Assembly: GCA_014281115.1 (NCBI GenBank)
Contig: JACONQ010000017.1
Coordinates: 1,674,001 to 1,738,000, forward strand
Reading direction: 5' to 3'
From: Laburnicola sp. R22_1
Lineage: Eukaryota > Ascomycota > Dothideomycetes > Pleosporales > Didymosphaeriaceae
Length of the DNA: 64,000 nucleotides
Numbering within the stretch: the stretch's first letter is position 1; every line of letters begins with the position of its first letter. The notes under the pieces are model-generated. The model worked only from the letters and a program-made list of their open reading frames with translations, was not told where the DNA came from and did no database searches. The translations under genes and the position numbers were made by a program. Below are positions 62,085 through 64,000 of this stretch, piece after piece.

Positions 62085-63812
62085 ATGGACATACTGTCTC
62101 AAGAATTAATCGATCTCATCAGCAGTCATCTTGCCAAAGATGATCTCAAAAATACGCTTTTGGTCTCTCGAAAGTTTCAATACTCAGCTGAACAGCAATC
62201 TGGAACATTTGAATCAATCACGCTCACCGCCAATGAAGAATCGGCAAGGAACTTTCTCTCCATCTACAGCACTCATCGGTTTCGCTTCCTGAAAAAGGTG
62301 GTATTTGAGACGACTGTTGGTTCCGACGACCCGTGGGACGAAGAACTCGCTGAACATGAATGCCGTGATACTGCGGCCGAACTGCGAGTGATGGATGAAG
62401 AATTTACGAATCAAATTCATTTCTTGTTCACAACACTCAACACGTTGGACAAGACCATCGATGCCCTGCACAACACGTCTAAAAGATTACACTTGGAGAT
62501 ATTCACGCCCATGCGACAGCTTTTCATTTGCTATCATCGCAAATTCTGCAGCTGGCGTATACATCTACTATCGCCGTCTACACTTCCGAATCTTCCGATT
62601 GTGCAGTTCCTCGAATTCGTCGAGTGCACAAACAATTACCCTGGTTTGGAGGGCCCATTTGCGCGGAAGGTCGACCATCGCGTCATACTTGATCTGGCCA
62701 TCAAATGTCCAAACTTGGAGAAATTGTACTGCTCGGCTGTGGGCAATGAATGGGCACCCAACTTCGTCTCGCAAGGCATGACCGAGACCTGTCAAGACCA
62801 CCCTGGTCCTCGTCGCGATTCGCGTCATGACTTTGGTAGACCTTTACTGGAAAATGAAGGCCTTCTTCCTCCTAATTTGCGCGATGTGAGGCTTAATTTC
62901 CTCTGCAGGCCTTATTGGGCGGTGTCTCGAGACGACCGACTCGCTTTACCAGACCTTGTAAAGCCTGCCCTTTTCGACCCTCTCAGTTCCAGTCTTCGTA
63001 TTCTTTCTATCCAGCTACGCAAAATGAATCTGCAAATCATGGCTGACAAGACCCTGTTCTGGCCTGCCGATAGCAGTGAGGCAGTCCCTTCTTGGCCCAA
63101 CATGGAGAGCATGAACATCAAGTTCTATATCGCACATCCTTCGGGTTCTTGGTATTTCGAGCCTCCTATACCAAACTCAGACATGCCGAGCCAGGGATTT
63201 GACATCACGGATGAACATTACCCGCCGTTTCAGCCCACTGAGCAAGACATGGAGAACGACCGGGACAGAGACATTGAGTATTTCAATTGGGATCGATGCG
63301 AGAATTTCACCTGCTGCCACGTCCGCGTCCGACCTAACGACAAAGAGCTCACCCCTTTCTTATCCTCGTTTGCGAAGGCAGCTGCACGTATGCATTCGCT
63401 GAGAGAGTTCGCCATCTGGGCCCCAATAAAGTTTGAACAGCCAGAAGAACTTCCAGGATACGAGGACTTCGATTACACAACAGTGTCCAAATATGTTGGT
63501 CCGCAACATCATCCCGAGCTTGCATGGGGTATCGCGTATGCGGCTCCCGGCGAACAAGACTTTACCGTGTACCCGAAAGGAGATTGTTCCCCGAATCGCC
63601 GCATCTGGTGGAGAGTCGGGGCTTGGCGGCCAGACCCGGAGTTCCATGGGCTTTTTGAGAATGTTGGATGTAAAGAGCATGACGGGAGGCTGGTGGAATA
63701 TTGGAATGATGAGGATGGGGTGTGTAAGTATCCTGAGAGGAGCTGTGGGAATGGATTGGGATATCGGAGTTGGTTCACTGAGTGGGAAGACAGGAGGTGG
63801 GGAAGGTTTTAA
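62085..63812 (+). CDS. F-box domain protein
   Basis: A single exon gives 575 aa. ATG 62085 is preceded by AAAAA. The frame is open upstream to 61842, but that part has low-quality composition, and this ATG starts directly at the F-box. Residues about 2-40 (MDILSQELIDLISSHLAKDD, then LLVSRKFQYSAEQ) fit an N-terminal F-box, which binds Skp1 in SCF ubiquitin ligases. The rest resembles the long fungal F-box proteins with leucine-rich-like spacing: LPNLPIVQFLEFVEC, CPNLEKLYC, LPPNLRDVRLNFL, SLRILSIQLRKM and MHSLREFAIWAP. The C-terminus is Trp/Gly/Arg-rich (RIWWRVGAWRPDPEFHGLF). Substrates are unknown. No intron is needed, and stop TAA is at 63810-63812. Confidence 0.78.
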   Translation: MDILSQELIDLISSHLAKDDLKNTLLVSRKFQYSAEQQSGTFESITLTANEESARNFLSIYSTHRFRFLKKVVFETTVGSDDPWDEELAEHECRDTAAELRVMDEEFTNQIHFLFTTLNTLDKTIDALHNTSKRLHLEIFTPMRQLFICYHRKFCSWRIHLLSPSTLPNLPIVQFLEFVECTNNYPGLEGPFARKVDHRVILDLAIKCPNLEKLYCSAVGNEWAPNFVSQGMTETCQDHPGPRRDSRHDFGRPLLENEGLLPPNLRDVRLNFLCRPYWAVSRDDRLALPDLVKPALFDPLSSSLRILSIQLRKMNLQIMADKTLFWPADSSEAVPSWPNMESMNIKFYIAHPSGSWYFEPPIPNSDMPSQGFDITDEHYPPFQPTEQDMENDRDRDIEYFNWDRCENFTCCHVRVRPNDKELTPFLSSFAKAAARMHSLREFAIWAPIKFEQPEELPGYEDFDYTTVSKYVGPQHHPELAWGIAYAAPGEQDFTVYPKGDCSPNRRIWWRVGAWRPDPEFHGLFENVGCKEHDGRLVEYWNDEDGVCKYPERSCGNGLGYRSWFTEWEDRRWGRF

Positions 63813-64000
63813 GCACCCCGCACGACAACTGCGAAACCATATACACTGATGCATAGGTCCATGAACCACAACTCTGACTGCTTCGCTTGTTTTGACGTCA
63901 CTTGTCTCCCTGCTCATATTTCTTCACGCTTGTTCTCAGAGGCGATGTATGGCCCCGGGGTCTACACAAAGGCACATGGTACATGCGGAAGTAATTATTC
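63813..64000. other. 3' flank of the F-box gene
   Basis: Only 188 bp remain. No start codon context, splice-linked frame or RNA gene was recognised. Confidence 0.5.

Overview
The window is nuclear DNA of a filamentous ascomycete (Pezizomycotina, possibly Dothideomycetes; the class is a guess). Introns of 44-94 nt with GTRNGT donors and CTAAC-type branch sites support this. So do a fungal Ubc7, a fungal U6 snRNA gene with introns, fungal pogo (Fot1/Pot2-like) transposons, Ty3 chromoviruses, and a sharply bipartite base composition typical of genomes shaped by repeat-induced point mutation (RIP).

Left GC-balanced flank (1 to about 9,030). It holds a two-exon TLC-domain membrane protein (749-1959, +). 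Next comes a 5-kb degenerate repeat island (about 2,800-7,600), and then the three-exon ubiquitin-conjugating enzyme Ubc7 (7904-8513, -). Inside the island is an apparently intact U6 snRNA gene (3728-3946, +), interrupted by two spliceosomal introns. An inverted partial copy of it lies 200 bp downstream. The island also holds the broken remains of a multi-exon tyrosine-recombinase-like gene with a frame-breaking 22-bp tandem duplication, a fragment of a second such gene, and about nine copies of a short dispersed repeat centred on ATCCTGGGGTAACAC.

AT-rich island (about 9,030-58,285). I see no working protein gene. TpA is extremely common, CpA/TpG is scarce and CpG tracts survive, which is the signature of CpA-to-TpA RIP. 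Most transposon frames are closed by TAA/TAG at former Gln/Trp codons. Nested elements can still be bounded by their terminal repeats and target-site duplications. There are five pogo elements (9337-11556, 20991-22840, 36754-38879, 46024-47813, 55411-57298), all with TA duplications. Chromovirus A (26362-34481, 193-bp LTRs) is inserted in the integrase/chromodomain region of an older chromovirus B. A minus-strand Ty3 element C (38923-50373, 176-bp LTRs, TTTTA duplication) carries four later insertions. An older minus-strand gag-protease remnant D lies to its right. Two 1.3-kb elements (E) and one 182-bp element (F) have 13-15-bp flanking duplications and fit no family I recognise. The island also holds a perfect (TTA)158 array, a 2.5-kb long inverted repeat and several minisatellites.

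Right GC-balanced flank (about 58,285-64,000). It holds a three-exon gene for a 602-aa secreted Lys/Pro-rich protein of unknown function (59329-61291, -) and, diverging from it, an intronless F-box protein (62085-63812, +). The host genes look like ordinary single-copy housekeeping or lineage genes. They are not organised as a pathway; what links the window is its transposon and RIP history.
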